From contig NMRB01000214.1 of the NCBI GenBank assembly GCA_002633025.1, positions 320,242-384,241 of the forward strand: a DNA stretch of 64,000 nucleotides, given 5' to 3'. The DNA is from Notospermus geniculatus (lineage: Eukaryota; Nemertea; Pilidiophora; Heteronemertea; Lineidae). The translations under genes and the position numbers were made by a program. The notes below the pieces were generated by a model. That model was not told where the DNA came from. It worked only from the letters and a program-made list of their open reading frames with translations, and did no database searches. Below are positions 45,998 through 58,800 of this stretch, in pieces (positions within the stretch are counted from its first letter, which is position 1; each line of letters starts with the position of its first letter).

Positions 45998-48245
45998 CTA
46001 TATATACTTATTATGTGTAAGTGTTTTAACCATTGTCTTCATGAGTCTGTATCTTTGCACTGGGATGTATCTTTTAGAGGCTTCGTAATCTCTTTCTAAA
46101 TGTTCTATTAAATCTTCCATCATGGATATCTTGCGTTTGCATTCCTTAATTTGTTCCTGTAAATCGTCGTTCTCTTTTGAAAGTTCGGAAGATGACATAT
46201 CTGAAAGGAGAAAGCAGGATGAAGCGGAGGAAGATCATTGACAAGGAGCTCAGCCTCGTATCGTCCAGGGGTAGCCGCATAGAAACTCCGCCAGTGCTTC
46301 GGCAGCCTATCGGTGTTAAAATACATGGAAAAATGTACAGCACTATCGGCAGATGGGCTCCGCTAGCACTAGCGGAGTTTCTATGCGGCCACCCCTCAAG
46401 TCCAGTCATATTGGTAGGACAGTCCTACCAATATGATTGGACTTCTCAGTGGCGGATCCAAGGGGGGCGTGCCCGGCGCACGCCCCCCCGTTCAGCCGCC
46501 GAGGAGCAAAAATTTTGGAAGGCATATAATCAGACCCCTGATTTTCAGTAAAAAGAAAGTTCAATTTGGCCTGCCCAGGTGCCAGGAAATCGCGTTTCCG
46601 GCACTTTTACCCAAAAATTTTCGGCGCTTCGCGCCTTCGGGGCTCAGGGAATGGCCGGGGTTGCCCATTCCACGCCCCCCCCGTTCGGCAACTCCTGGAT
46701 CCGCCACTGCTTCTCGCGCACACTAAACGATATCGCAAGCAATCTACTCGCCACCGGTCATCTCGCCAGCCACCGCACAGACTAGGCGATATTCGTTTTG
46801 GTATTGTTTGACAACGGACGATCATCGCTGGTGAGAAGATTCCACACATCGCTATCCAGCGCACACTTGGCGTCAACAGCCGATTTTGCTCGGTGGCGAT
46901 CAGGGGTAGCCGCATAGAAACTCCACTAGCGCTAGCGGAGCCCATCTGCCGATAGTGCTGTACATTTTTCCGTGCATTTTAACACAGATAGGCTGTCGAA
47001 GCACTAGCGGAGTTTCTATGCGGCCGGGCCTGATCGCTTGCATATCGCCTGGCGTGCTGCTGGCTTTACGACCCCGTATTAACGCCCACTCGCCGGTGGA
47101 ACACCTCTGGCGTTCATTTAGTGAGGCTATTATCAATCAAAGATATTAAGTTAGAAAGAAAATCTTGCCAGTTATTCAAGCGCTGCTGCTTCCCAAACTA
47201 ATTAGGCGCTAGTTTTGCTCAGCCATCTCAGTCAGTGGTAGGATATATATCCATCAACGGGAAAAGCTCTCTTTTCAAAGCAGAAACATAAAAAGTGCAA
47301 ATATGGATAAAGATGACCAATGACCTGTCATCCCAGCCTCTACTGCAATCATTCTTACAGCCTCTTTGTTATGGTAATAAGAGGAAGGAGGGGACTCGAC
47401 AGGATTTCGAACCAGTTGGATTTCCTTCAGAATGCAGCATACTTCCCACTTAAGCATCATGGAAAGCTCTCCGTTCAACTCTACTGAATTCAATACCAGT
47501 CTAATTTTATTGGCGGTAACCAAACCTGGCAAACCTAATCACAGGAGTTAGTAAATCTTCCTTAAAATCACTTGTACGGAGACCGGCTGTCACTTACCCA
47601 CCATGACAATGGTTTATAAAGATAAACGACTTGGAGATTCGAGAAGTAGTTTTAGTGATTGATAGCCTCCTATCGGAAAGTACTACAGACGCTCCTGAGT
47701 CTACCACGTCCACACTTCTGCAAGTATTAAGCTTCAATTCCGCCAGAACTGGCACTAGCTTCAATAAATCGCTTCGACTTACCGAGATCGACTAATTTTC
47801 CTGGCAATTCGTGACTGGCAAGCAACGACAACATCCAACTGAGAAGTGCAAATGCGCATGTGCGACTTTATGTTTCTTGGCGTTACCACGGCAACCACAA
47901 AGATGGCTGCCGGTCATACCGATCTCAACCTACCATAATACTTCTCTTCTCGTTTTCTCATCTCTTCTTTTTGCCTGGCATACTCTTTACAACTGGTGAC
48001 CAGTCCTCCCTGACCCCCTTGTTCAGCCTGATTAGACAGCTTCAGGTGAACTACAGTCCTTTTTATCATCCCTTTCAATATCCCATAACGTCGTACAAAA
48101 TCGTAGTCTTTGCTCTCTTCATATTCTCGTTCCAGTTGCTCTATAACTCCTCGTAACTTTTTATATTCTTGATTTATGCCATTGTATTCTTCTGCCAGTT
48201 GCTCGTTCTCTTTCTTAACTTCATCTTTTGACTTGAAGTCTGGAC
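45998..48245 (-). CDS. Coiled-coil protein with two homologous exons (partial at 5' end)
   Basis: Minus strand. Exon 48245-47934 follows CTTGCAG and ends TATG|GTAGGT in phase 1. Exon 46200-45998 follows CTTTCAG, completes the codon and ends at TAG. Both encode heptad-rich helices of the same design: VIEQLEREYEESKDY..VRRYGILKGMIKRT in the first, LIEHLERDYEASKRY..VQRYRLMKTMVKTLT in the second, so one arose by exon duplication. Between them the first exon adds a Gly-rich loop and KEYARQKEEMRKREEKYYG. The exon before 48245 is not identified (it must end in phase 1). I do not recognise the family. It is probably a structural or adaptor protein with a coiled coil. Confidence 0.72.
46268..46388. mobile_element. 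MITE with GCCGCATAGAAACTCCGC ends, copy 1
   Basis: Inverted ends GCCGCATAGAAACTCC; the interior holds GCACTATCGGCAGATGGGC. A second copy, inverted, is at 46907-47022. It lies in the intron of the coiled-coil gene. Confidence 0.9.
46396..46443. repeat. Perfect-type hairpin
   Basis: Arms AGTCCAGTCATATTGGTAGG and complement meet at the centre GACAGTC with one mismatch. It lies directly between two transposons. Confidence 0.85.
46449..46712. mobile_element. hAT-like MITE, complete copy
   Basis: CAGTGGCGGATCCA at the left and TGGATCCGCCACTG at the right, about 264 bp, with G/C-rich arms. The same family enters the gap edge at 23590. Confidence 0.92.
46907..47022. mobile_element. MITE with GCCGCATAGAAACTCCGC ends, copy 2
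   Basis: Same family as 46268-46388, inserted within a degenerate copy of the GATATCGCCTGG element family (46720-47070). Confidence 0.88.
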
Positions 48246-49640
48246 CTGCAAGAACAAAGGTGTATCAAAAGGCAAGTTACGACAGCCCACTCCGTCGTGT
48301 ACAATGCATCGGCATGCACTGCAGTAGAAGTTCATGCAGCTACTCTACTTCGAACGTAGGACTCGTCAATTTCGTGATCAAATGATCAGTCATTCTGAAA
48401 GTTCTGTTCATTCTCATGATAAACGAACCCAATGAACCATATATCCAGTGTACGCCTGCGGACAACAAAATGTGGTTGCACAAGCTAGAATTATGCTGTT
48501 AGTACAACTATTAGAATATTTATGCTACAAGTTTATCGAACTTTCCCTCCGAATTTCTAAGTATGCCCAATAAAGGCTGATATGTGGATCCCGGGACATA
48601 AGGTGGTTGTCCTTCCAAATAAAACCGTATGCAGGGCATTCACTTGTCGGGAATGAATCATGAGGAACATGGAATAAGGCTGACCATGACATGCATGCGG
48701 CTTGGATGTTGGTGAGCTGCACATGTATGATTAAAGTTCGTTACAAGCAAACCAAATACATTTAAACTACAGATACTTCACGAAATAATCCAAAACAAAG
48801 ACTGCACACCAAAACACAGACCCATGCACATCATGCTCTACACGGTAACAAAACAACTACACGCAATAAACCGTTTTTCTTCCTGTGGTTTCTTGTTGGG
48901 GCATTTTTGAGAGATCACGATGTAGTTTTGCAAAAATGATGCTTTGGAATCCAATCAAAGAGACAGATATGATAAACAAGCCAATTTATATCAGCCTGAC
49001 TCTGAATACAGCATACAAACTGGTCGATTGTTTCAGTTTTTCCAGTGCTGACGATGACAACACGTGTGATAAGTCAACCACCATGGACAGGCAACCAGAC
49101 AAGAGCCGATGAGGAATAACTCTACAGAGAACTCACAGATCTGGTTTATTATTCAGTCATCATCACCTGCGTGAAAAAATGGCTTACGCCTTTTATTTAT
49201 GGACCATTCCTACAGGGGGAGAGATTAATCCTCGGTCAGTAAAAAGACGACCATGGCGCTATAATATCTCGCTACAACAGCGACATGGAAGGTTTTATCA
49301 TCTTAACGGTAATGATATCTTATGACGATGTTCAGGTGAATATTTCTGTCACGAATTTTGATACATCCACTTCTACTTCTTTTTTTCCGTCCACAGATTC
49401 TCATACACGGTAGTCATTGGAAACTACGAGGTCAACGAGACCAGGAGAAAACCAAACCACCAATCCATGGCAACGGAGAAAACACGATAGGCCCGTATTC
49501 TAGAAGCCTCATTAACTCTAAGGTCCACTTTAAGCTTTTGTATTCTGCCCTGTAAACAATAGCTAAAGGTAAACCTTAGAGATAAGGAAGGTTCTAGAAT
49601 ACAGCCCGATGAATGGAGATCTGCCTGCGTCCAGAAAGGA
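48246..49640. other. Intergenic
   Basis: No exon found that joins the coiled-coil gene. A weak fold-back (GTATTCTAGAAGCC ... GGTTCTAGAATAC) spans 49493-49606. Confidence 0.4.
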
Positions 49641-49754
49641 CATCCTGAGAACATCAGGCGTTCTTACTGCTCGCTCCCTTCGTCACCGCAGACAAACGTT
49701 TGTCTGCGGTGACGAAGGGAGCGAGCAGTAAGAACGCCTGATGTTCTCAGGATG
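49641..49754. repeat. Perfect 114-bp palindrome
   Basis: Two 57-bp arms are exact reverse complements with no spacer (centre GACAAACGTTTGTC). It is the best-preserved copy of the family found in the phospholipase A2 introns at 11595 and 13233. Confidence 0.97.
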
Positions 49755-51000
49755 AGAAAGGACCAACCGAATGAGAACCTTCGAGTGGATGACGAGCCTG
49801 ATGACGATCGTGACGTCACACGATCACGGAGTTTCGCGCCCCGTAGCTGTAATTCTGCAGGGGGTTTCACCTCAGGCATGAGTTGGTGCAGGATGTGGTC
49901 GAGTGACAACATCCACGCCTGCCACCCATAACGTCGTCAGTTCGATTCTCGCCTGTGTCAGTGGGTATGTACATGGAAGAGACGGCAATTTATCCTTTAC
50001 ATTGCAGTTTTTCACTGGGGTTCTTTTGACATCACATCAATATCGCCCAGTGTTATTTGAAAAGAGTAAATAAAGTTAAGTCAATAAGGAGTGTCTGCTG
50101 CCATCAGGTTGCACTTGCATTCCGGAACACTACTTTTATAATGCAGATCCGCCGCCCTAGTGACAGAGTATACGCGAAGGAGAAAAAGTCGTGATGAACC
50201 AATGATTTAATTTGGTTGGCAGCAGCTTGTAGGTCTCCGTGGGGGATGGAGATTTGAACATCTTATTACGGCACCGTGAGGCGAACGAGAAATATGAAAT
50301 ATTTGTTGGAGATGGTCAACGGGGGAAGTGGTGTAATTGGTGAGGAAGGGGGAATATGATTCAGGACATGCTGTAAGTGCATGAACTGCTTTCGGTTTTC
50401 TTGCAGTACATCGAACTTTCACAAACGATCACTCAAAAATACTATTCAAGGCTCAAATGTAGGGGAACAATGTGCTGTGTCGAACAGTGGCATGCAAATA
50501 CCGTACTTACATGCCTGTTGATCACTACACAGCCTTTTGTCCTGTATGCCAGGCGTCAATATTTCACAATAAATAAGCCTACAGTTACTCCATGATTACG
50601 TCAGCCATGACCAGCCAATCGGCTGGGTTTAGTCCTGACTATACATGTAATTGCAGTGGGTGTCAGGTGCTCCACGTTGATCAACTGACGTCTTAGGTGT
50701 GAAACTACGGTATACCATTGTGGGACATTGCGAACACACAGGAACAAACCGTTACACAATGTCTTTCTTTCATCTGGCGCGGGTCTACAGTGAGAAAACC
50801 GATGTTTATAGGAGCGTTATGCAAATGCCACCACACCGGGGTCGTAAATTTCTTGCAGATGTCTGGAGGCAGCGAAGCGCAGATGAATCACTTTAAACAT
50901 TAGACTCAGTACGAAATCCCAATTATTGGACACCTTATGGTGCAATACACGAGTAGAAGAAATCTGTCTTCCTTTTTGGTCTTATCCAATGATTGTGCGG
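49755..51000. other. Intergenic with a tRNA-like fragment
   Basis: At about 49890-49965, TCAGTTCGATTCTCGCC resembles a B box of a tRNA-derived SINE. Nothing else recognised. Confidence 0.4.
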
Positions 51001-51381
51001 TTTCGCAAATCTGACGAAAAACGAAGTACAAAATACGAAATTGGACTTCATTTCCATGCATTCATGTAATGCATTTCTGATCAGAAGATACCATAAATGT
51101 CCCTGCTGCCAGTGCGTCTTTTAGTATATCATGTAAGACCGAGAGAGTTATGGTGCGTCTTGAATTTTTAAATTTCCACTTTGTAGATACGACGTGGAAA
51201 CGAAAGATAAATTTCCAAGTTTAATATACACCATAACTTTATCGGTCTAACGTCATAAGCTAAAAGACGCTCTTGCAGCAGGCGATATTTGTGGTACCAA
51301 CCATCGCCTGAAATACATTACGTCATGGAAATGAAGTCCAATTTCGTATTTCGTACTTCGTGTTTTGTCAGATTTGCGAAA
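51001..51381. mobile_element. Fold-back MITE, complete copy
   Basis: Arms of about 55 bp (left with TTTCGCAAATCTGACGAAAA, right the near-complement) enclose a second inverted pair (AGACCGA..GTTATGGTG and CACCATAAC..TCGGTCT), so it folds as a hairpin nearly throughout. The right end recurs at 1-80. Confidence 0.92.
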
Positions 51382-54300
51382 CCTCACTAAGCTGGGTTTA
51401 CCAGACATCCGGAATGCGGTATAGGGACGAGGAATCCCCGGCGGAAGCGATATGTTGTATGGGAAAATGCATTGCATTTTCCGCTTCCGCGTTCCGCAAT
51501 CTGCATTCCGCGTGGCAGCAAAACGTAGCTTAATGTCCTACTTCGTTCGTACCGAAGTGGAGATTCTGCCTTTCACCATTATTTTTGTCATTACTTTATG
51601 TATCATCTTCCAGACAAAAGTTGACCCTTTCGGCGAGGTCTGCCAGCCCACTTAGTGACATTAATTAACAGAAACGTCATTTTAGAATTGGAATCCAATA
51701 AAGCGGGGGAATGCGGCTGTGTTTTTCAGATATTTATAGGCCATTTTATGGAGATTCGTCTTATTAGCCGAGCTCATTATGAGAAAGCAATATAGTTTGA
51801 TGCAACAATAGGAATTTGGGAAAGAAAAATATCCAATGAGATTTAGACTGGCAATAACTTTCAGCGTCCGCTGATACATCTGTAACACGAATCACGAAAT
51901 AGCATCTCTGTTGAAAAATCAATAAGCTGAGCTACAGAGGGAGGAATACATGATGTCAGTAAACTTTTAGTGGGCGACTGATTCTTGTGCCAGTTGCTAC
52001 CCTGACGTTTCGAAATGGAAAAGACGAAACAGATCTTGGATTTCTTTTCGGCTGCGAAGACTGTTCACTTTTTCACACAGGCACTTAATCTGATAGCGTG
52101 GGAGTTGATGAAAATACATGTACACGTCGTTTTTTTCATTTATCTTTGCTAGGCCTACTGACTATTGTTTTCAAAAACCAGGACAGAATCTTCATGGAAC
52201 GCCTTCTCCCGTATCCAGGCCTAGAGAACGCGTCATCCCATCGAGGGGTAATGGCGTCGGACTAGGAGCACTTCCAGGCTAACTCACTCTTATACAATGT
52301 ATACCGGTAGCTGACAAAACAAAACCATTTACCACTTCCAACACACACGACTTTCTCTTCCTGGTTACAGACAGCAGATTTACGCTTCTTTTGCTGACTT
52401 TGAAAAAAGGTAACAGTCAGAATCGGCGTTCGCACAACGTCATAAAAACCCCTCGAGTCACTTTACGACTTTTTTGTCTTAAATGTTCTATTATGGTTTT
52501 CCATTTCCGAAGATATAGACTCAAATGACTTCTCTTGCCCGCCCGCCTCGCTTTGAGGTGTAGCAGCCGCAGGTGGTCTCGGAAAGGGCACATCATAAAA
52601 CATTCACAAAAACTAGCAATGTGGCCATAAAGAGTGATATAAAGCGACAAATATGTGGAATTTACGTGTAGAATGTGCATTTTTCATATAGGGACAGCGT
52701 TCAAATTTAACGACATGTGAAATGGAGGCATCAAGACTTCTGTTATTTCGTTCTTTTGTAACTTGATTTCGCTTCATCGGTGTCTACCCCTAAAAAGCTT
52801 AAATCTGACTTTAGTGTTCCGACAGATTGGGCGCCTCTTCGTGTAGAACGGGAGTGTTCATTGAGATTTTCAAATGCCACAACCAGGTGTAGGTGACGTC
52901 GTTCCCAAGAGAAAACATCCTAAGGGCGTTGAGCGTTGATATTGATCCAATTTTGTTGGATATCACGAGAAGAAATGAGCAAATACAATAAGGAAATAGG
53001 ATAAGAATTCAAAGAATGATTGCAACGGGGAAATCCCTCAAATATTGATGACGAAGCACACACAAAAGGGAATCACCTCGGAGTGGGAGTACGAGTGGTG
53101 ACGCTGCAAGTGTGTCTAGTGTATACGTAGATAAACATGACGTATCTCAGCAGACACAGAAGGTAGCCATCGACAGGAGAATGTTTCTGCCCCATGAGAG
53201 ATCACATCTGTGATTCTCAGTTCAAGCGACGCCCAATAACAGTTTACCACTCAGGGAAGATGATTTTCTTTGACGATTCCACGACAGCTTTTCCATTTCT
53301 GCGGCGGACCCGTGCGTGGAAATCTTCCTCACTTATCGCTTTCCTATCGCATTGGAATTTTTATGGTGAATCCTGGTATACACCAGTTGCAATAAATCGT
53401 TCTATTTTCCTGAAGCGATTCATCTGAATGCAGAATTATTTCCATTTCAACTGCTCAGTTTCAAATTAATGGAAAAATGATTAATGCCTCTCGTGAAACA
53501 AAAACATGCCACCACAATATTTAATGGAATTCAGAAGTGTTTTTTTATACTTGACATTAAAATTTGAACTATAAACTAGAAGAATACGGGACAAATACAT
53601 CACGGCAGGATTTAAAACGTCTAGAAGACAACAGAAAAAAAGCAATGAAAAGAATTCATCGTTTCGACGGCCCCCGCCATCTTGTTTTTACGGTACAGTT
53701 CATGCGCGCGCACTTATCTGTAGACAAATACGGCATGTGATTGGTCTAAAATTTGCCTACCATAATGTCATTTGCATACAAGAAATCCCATGGCAACCAA
53801 GGTGGCGGAGAGCCGTCGAAACGATGAATAAGAAAGAATGACCATTAGGAAGTAAAGAATGAATGACAAAGAACAACATTTATAGGGATGAACAACAACA
53901 AACCGTTTGAGGCAGGAAGCCGATGGAAGGCGCTTAATTTGTTGATGCATTTTGCCCAGTTTTGCGCCATCAGATATGCCGCAGTCTACGTTTCTGAAAA
54001 AGTAAAAACACTCGAGGATTCGGGCATCATAATCCATGCGAAACTGCGTCAGTACCTCTGCAGGAGGGACACAACCTCCCAGCCAATGAGAAGCGCGGGT
54101 ACACCTTCCGTAAGGGCTGCGACTGTTATCCAATGGAATGCGTCGTTATTGGTTACATGTATGTAGGCTACATGACGAGTGACGTGTTACACTTGCAAGC
54201 ACTACACTTTCGCATTCTGGAGTGTTTTAATTCAGTCAAATTTCACAGTTAAATGATTATAATGATATCTCCCCTCCCATTGCTTTTTGGTGGGAACGCC

Positions 54301-54640
54301 CACCCACCTACTGAAATCTATTTATACGCTCTGCTGGTGGTTGAATCCAATCTCGATGTCATTCAACAACTCATTAAAAAAACAGCTATTAAAACTTCAG
54401 ACATCAAAAGTTGGCTCTTGTAATTCTATGGCCAGGAAAACGGCATCGGAGCAGGTGATTTGAAGGCATTTAACTTCAAGAGAGATTCATTCCTCAAAAA
54501 TGGTAGAATCATGACTGTTAGTGTTAATGTGACGGAAGGTGTCGAATATGTTTCAGCTGTCAACTGGACGCGAATGGGCTGGATTTTAAAATTGCATTTC
54601 TTTCAGGCTTAAATGCCTGTTGTTGAGCAGGGGCCGTATG
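51382..54640. other. Intergenic
   Basis: A palindromic core GGAAAATGCATTGCATTTTCC sits at about 51462-51482 within a short inverted element (51398-51535). No protein or RNA gene recognised in the remaining 3 kb. Confidence 0.4.
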
Positions 54641-54806
54641 CATAAAACATCTTAAGTGTAAAACTTCCCTTAAACTATTGTTCCAAACAAAAGATAAGGG
54701 AAATTTTACACTTAAGATGTTTTATGCATACGACCCCTGTAAGTGAAAAATTTCCTTTAATCTATTGTACCAAACAATAGATAAGGGAAATTTTTCACTT
54801 AAGATG
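54634..54806. repeat. Two consecutive fold-backs of one family
   Basis: The first (54634-54738) has arms with GTATGCATAAAACATCTTAAG. The second (54738-54806) repeats the inner part (TAAGTGAAAAATTTCC) as a smaller hairpin. It looks like a derived duplication of one element. Confidence 0.88.
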
Positions 54807-57195
54807 GACAAACTTCCTTCATCAATTTCAGTGTGTACATGTATTTCTGAGTTCCTTAGTTATTTTTAGGTTTAGTGGAGTAGTACTCTCACGGAAAAGC
54901 TAGTAGAGAAAAAACCCAGCATCAATTCTGTAATCACCACACGCGGGTCCAGAGCACCATTCATCTGTCTTGCCTCTCTTACGTCGACCTTTTTTTCTCA
55001 TCATGGAGTGAATACGGAGTGATTATGAGCAATGATCGATAACGTGGCCGGTGAAAAAGAGAAGAGCGACCAGATAAAAGTCATCAAGGTAACATCTCTG
55101 CAATAACAATGAAGGGATATTCACAAAGAAGCGTATTGTGGTCCAGCGGTGGATATGGAATTTCCCAGGAGAGTTGGAGTCGGGGAAATCGTCTATTCTT
55201 ACACTGAGAGTGTTTAATTATTGGCGTTCTGGCAGCTGAGCCGGTCACAGCTGTTTCGGGTGCAGAGACTATGATGCAACATTGACTCTGCTTGAATCTT
55301 CTTCGTGCAGCACACCCGGCGATATCGGAAGCGATCGCCGTTTTTGTTTTTAATACACCCTGTTTAGGCGACACAACTTGGAGCCTTTTATACACCTGCC
55401 CCTGTCTTATCAACTGCGGATAGATGGCGGCGTGCACAGTAGCCTCGGATCACTTCGCGGCAGAAATCTGCCTTTGCCAACCTTGCTTCCAGGTTCTCTT
55501 CCTCCAGTGTCAGATGCCCTACTAATCGCAGAAGTTAGACTCTGTAAACGAGGTTTGGCCTACATTTTGTTCAATAGAAATGTGCAACGCCATCTCCACC
55601 AATGAACACACAGATTCGTTTTGCATAATCTGACCACCCTACAGGTGTGACGTCATATCACAGATCGTGTGAGCATTTCGACTGTTTCATTCATCTCCAG
55701 CGGCGCAAAACAAACAGCGGCGAACTGTTCATTCCGAGCCAACAAACGCCGGTGAAAACCAGCAATAAATCCGATTCGACCATCGCACGATCACAATAGA
55801 AAGCGGAGAGCGAACAATGGCATTTTCTGTCTGACAGGTTGAATCGGACTGAGTATGACGCGGCCGGTTTCAAATTCATAGAGAGTTTACGCAATCGCCT
55901 GACCTACGATTACATTTAGGTTACGATTGTCTGTAAAGCGGCCTATCCATTGTGCAATATTATTGCACAATATGAGGATCAAAATGGGCAATATTATTCC
56001 CAATCTTTCTCCTATCCATTATGCCAGGCACATGACACCCATTTGCGCCCCATATTGTGCAATAATATTGTACCGCGGAAAAACCGCTTAAATGAGAGTG
56101 GGCCTATTCCCGAACAATAGATAGGCGGGGTGATTGGCCTAACTGAGCGACTGCGAAAACTCACTATTGTTGGGTGTGGTTTATGTAAAAGGTGTAGTCC
56201 ACTGGAGTGCTGGCTTTTGGACACATTCAGTTCCGTCGCAGAGAGATGCAGTTCACCCAGACCAGACAGTGTTTAGCCAAGTCTTATGGCCGTTCCATCG
56301 ACCTGAGGGGCTGCAGCAGCAAGTAAGTCTCGTTCGTTACTTAACAATGGTTCTACGAATCGTCCTTAATAATGAATAATGAATCAAGGGCGCTTCGATG
56401 AAGTCGCCAAAAGAGCAATGCAGACAACTTGCCAAAGTCGGCCGTTTTTTCCCAGTGGGTAAGAACTGACCCAATGTTCCAGAGGAGAAAGTCTGGACAG
56501 CAATAACCGTAATTTCAATAGGGGGAAAACAGAGAAATCTGTTCTTTTCCCAGTGCTCCCCAGATACAATCACAAGTTATACTAAGAAAGAGACATGCTG
56601 TGGCACTTCAACCTGTTCAACTGAAACCTGTAAAAACCGGCAATTTCTAGCTCACCGGGGGAGCTATTACGATGGTGCGGCGTCCGTCGTCGTCGTCCAT
56701 TAGCAGGGCAAGTTTCGTAACCGCTGGAGCTATTGATCTGAAACTTGGTACATATATACCCCTAGATGATCTACGTCTCCAAGTTTCGGTCCGATTCGAT
56801 TCTTGGCTTGGCCACCTCCAAAAACATAAAAATTGCAATAACACCTGAACTATTGACTGGATCATCTCCAAAAAGTAACAACCTGCCACAGTTCGTCATT
56901 ATTTCACCGAGCGACTTCATATCTTCCATAAACCTGTATTAGAGGGGACCTTCAAAAATACCAAGTTTCGGCCCGATTGGACATCATGGCCGCCAGGTGG
57001 CATAACCCCCAAATCATCAAAGTCCTGTAACTGGGAATGGCTTGACCTAGATTGCTCAACTGATACATATGTACCTCCCTCTGTCATTACACTATGTCCA
57101 GGTGAGCACATGGTCCATGAACCATTTCATCATAGCGTATACCGTATGTTTTTTCCACTTCAGGCCTTTGCGGTTGGAATCTGAAGAACTACGAG
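54807..57195. other. Intergenic with repeats
   Basis: An inverted repeat built on TGTGCAATAATATTGCACAAT-like words spans about 55942-56130. A repeated-looking segment (56650-57070) starts CTCACCGGGGGAGCTATTAC and twice carries CCAAGTTTCGG(T/C)CCGATT. No gene recognised. Confidence 0.5.
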
Positions 57196-57580
57196 ACTGT
57201 GATAACAACCCCATCGAATCTATGTCGGAACCATCGATAAAGAACTCGTCGAATTTTTGTGGACCATCGATAACGCGGGAACTCCGTAACGTGAAGGCCA
57301 TCGTGTGGACCAACGAACGCGGGAACTCGGCGTGGTGAAAACAAGGTCAGTGTGGGCCACTGATAACGCGGGAACTCGGCGTGGTGAAATCAGGCCATTG
57401 ATTGGTGTGTGGACCAAAGATACCGCGGGAACACGGCGAGGTGAAATCAAGGCCATCGATTGATGTGTGGACCAAAGATAACGCGGGAACACGGCGAGGT
57501 GAAAGCTGGCCATCGATGGTGTGTGGACCAACGATAAAGCGGGAACACGGCGAGGTGAAAGCTAGGTCATCGATTGATGT
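57196..57580. repeat. About 60-bp minisatellite
   Basis: Six to seven units share GTGTGGACCA(A/T)(A/C)GATAACG, GCGGGAAC(A/T)CGGCG(A/T)GGTGAAA and GGCCATCGAT, growing more uniform to the right. It is broken by a single N at 57581. Confidence 0.92.
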
Positions 57581-57581
57581 N

Positions 57582-57695
57582 TGTGTAATATCGAAAACGA
57601 GGAGAGGCAATATTCTGTGTAATATCGAAAATATGTCGGCAATATTCTGTGTAATATCGAAAATGTGTCGGAAACACAATTCTGTGGATTATCGA
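57582..57695. repeat. About 37-bp minisatellite
   Basis: Four units of ATTCTGTGTAATATCGAAAA with variable tails, starting right after the single N. Confidence 0.88.
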
Positions 57696-57969
57696 TATGC
57701 AAGAAAGAAATAACGCGAGTCCTCATCGAAGACGTGGAAACAGGTAGGATGTTCGTTGTAGCCCCAAACCCTCCTGGCACCATAAGGATGGGACACCAGT
57801 TAGCACGTGCAGACTAACATGGGGAAATGTAGACGCTGGGCTGATCACTGGAGTTCCCATGTGACTTTTTTGGAGGGGGGATACGCTGTACAAACTTTCA
57901 CCGCCCTGCCCCCGCATGAATTTCTTTTTGCACAGATCGACCATTATAATATTCTGAATAAGACAAAGA

Positions 57970-58086
57970 CCCGTATTTTAGAATAGCTCCTCAACGTAAA
58001 GGAGTTCCTCAAGGCTATTGTTCTCCTGTTGAGAACAATAGCCTTGAGGAACTCATTTACGTTGAGGAGCATTCTGAAATACGGGG
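57970..58086. mobile_element. Near-perfect fold-back element, copy 2
   Basis: Same family as 23694-23813, arms of about 50 bp. Confidence 0.92.
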
Positions 58087-58257
58087 CCATACAATCAAAA
58101 AAGAAAAACGAAAATCCTCCCCAATGTTTCAAATTTCTCATATTGTCTTATTCAGTTGGTCAATTAACGAATACTGACATACTGCAGTCTAGGGGATCAT
58201 GCCTTATGCCCGTTGTACACTGAGGATTTTTCTTGCATCCCATAGACGTAAGATTCA

Positions 58258-58376
58258 GGCTCGTATTTTAGAATGCTCATCAACGTAAAGAAGTTCCTCA
58301 AGACTATTGTTCTCAAAAGGAGAACAATAGCCTTGAGGAACTCGTTTACGTTGAGGAACATTCTGAAATATGGGCC
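58258..58376. mobile_element. Near-perfect fold-back element, copy 3
   Basis: Same family, only 170 bp from copy 2, with several mismatches between its arms. Confidence 0.9.
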
Positions 58377-58595
58377 TTTGAGATCTTAATCCAGACTAAA
58401 TGTGCTGAACACGTGGTACTGCTTGATTAATGTGGTGTGCTGTTTGAAAAAAGGTCGTCTTCATTTTTTGCACCCTACAAATTCTCGGATGTCAGCCTTG
58501 ATGCGATGACGTCATGAAGGGGTGTTGTCTCAGCTCAAAGCAGTTTTTAAACGAAACTCAACTCTATCTGGCCTGCACTGAAATGTTTTATCTCA

Positions 58596-58800
58596 CGGTG
58601 ACATCCATGAGCACCGGAGTCGGAACTATTGCAACCAACCCTACGGTGACATCCATGAGCACCGTAGTTTGACAAAACGTTTTTTTCTGATGGAACGAAA
58701 GCTACCCGAAAGTTGTGTCTTCCGACGTCACGTGTTAACGTCGACCTTTGGTAACCAACCCTACGGTGACACCCATGAGCACCGTAGTTTTGACGAAACT
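58596..58800. repeat. Three copies of a GGTGAC..CATGAGCACCG hairpin motif
   Basis: CGGTGACATCCATGAGCACCG-like sequence occurs at about 58597, 58643 and 58762. The last two share the flanks AACCAACCCTA and GTAGTTT. Confidence 0.8.

Noticed and set aside
57220-57780. Overlapping frames with repeated peptides
   Set aside because: They translate a minisatellite; repeats differ by indels and frames are not conserved between units.
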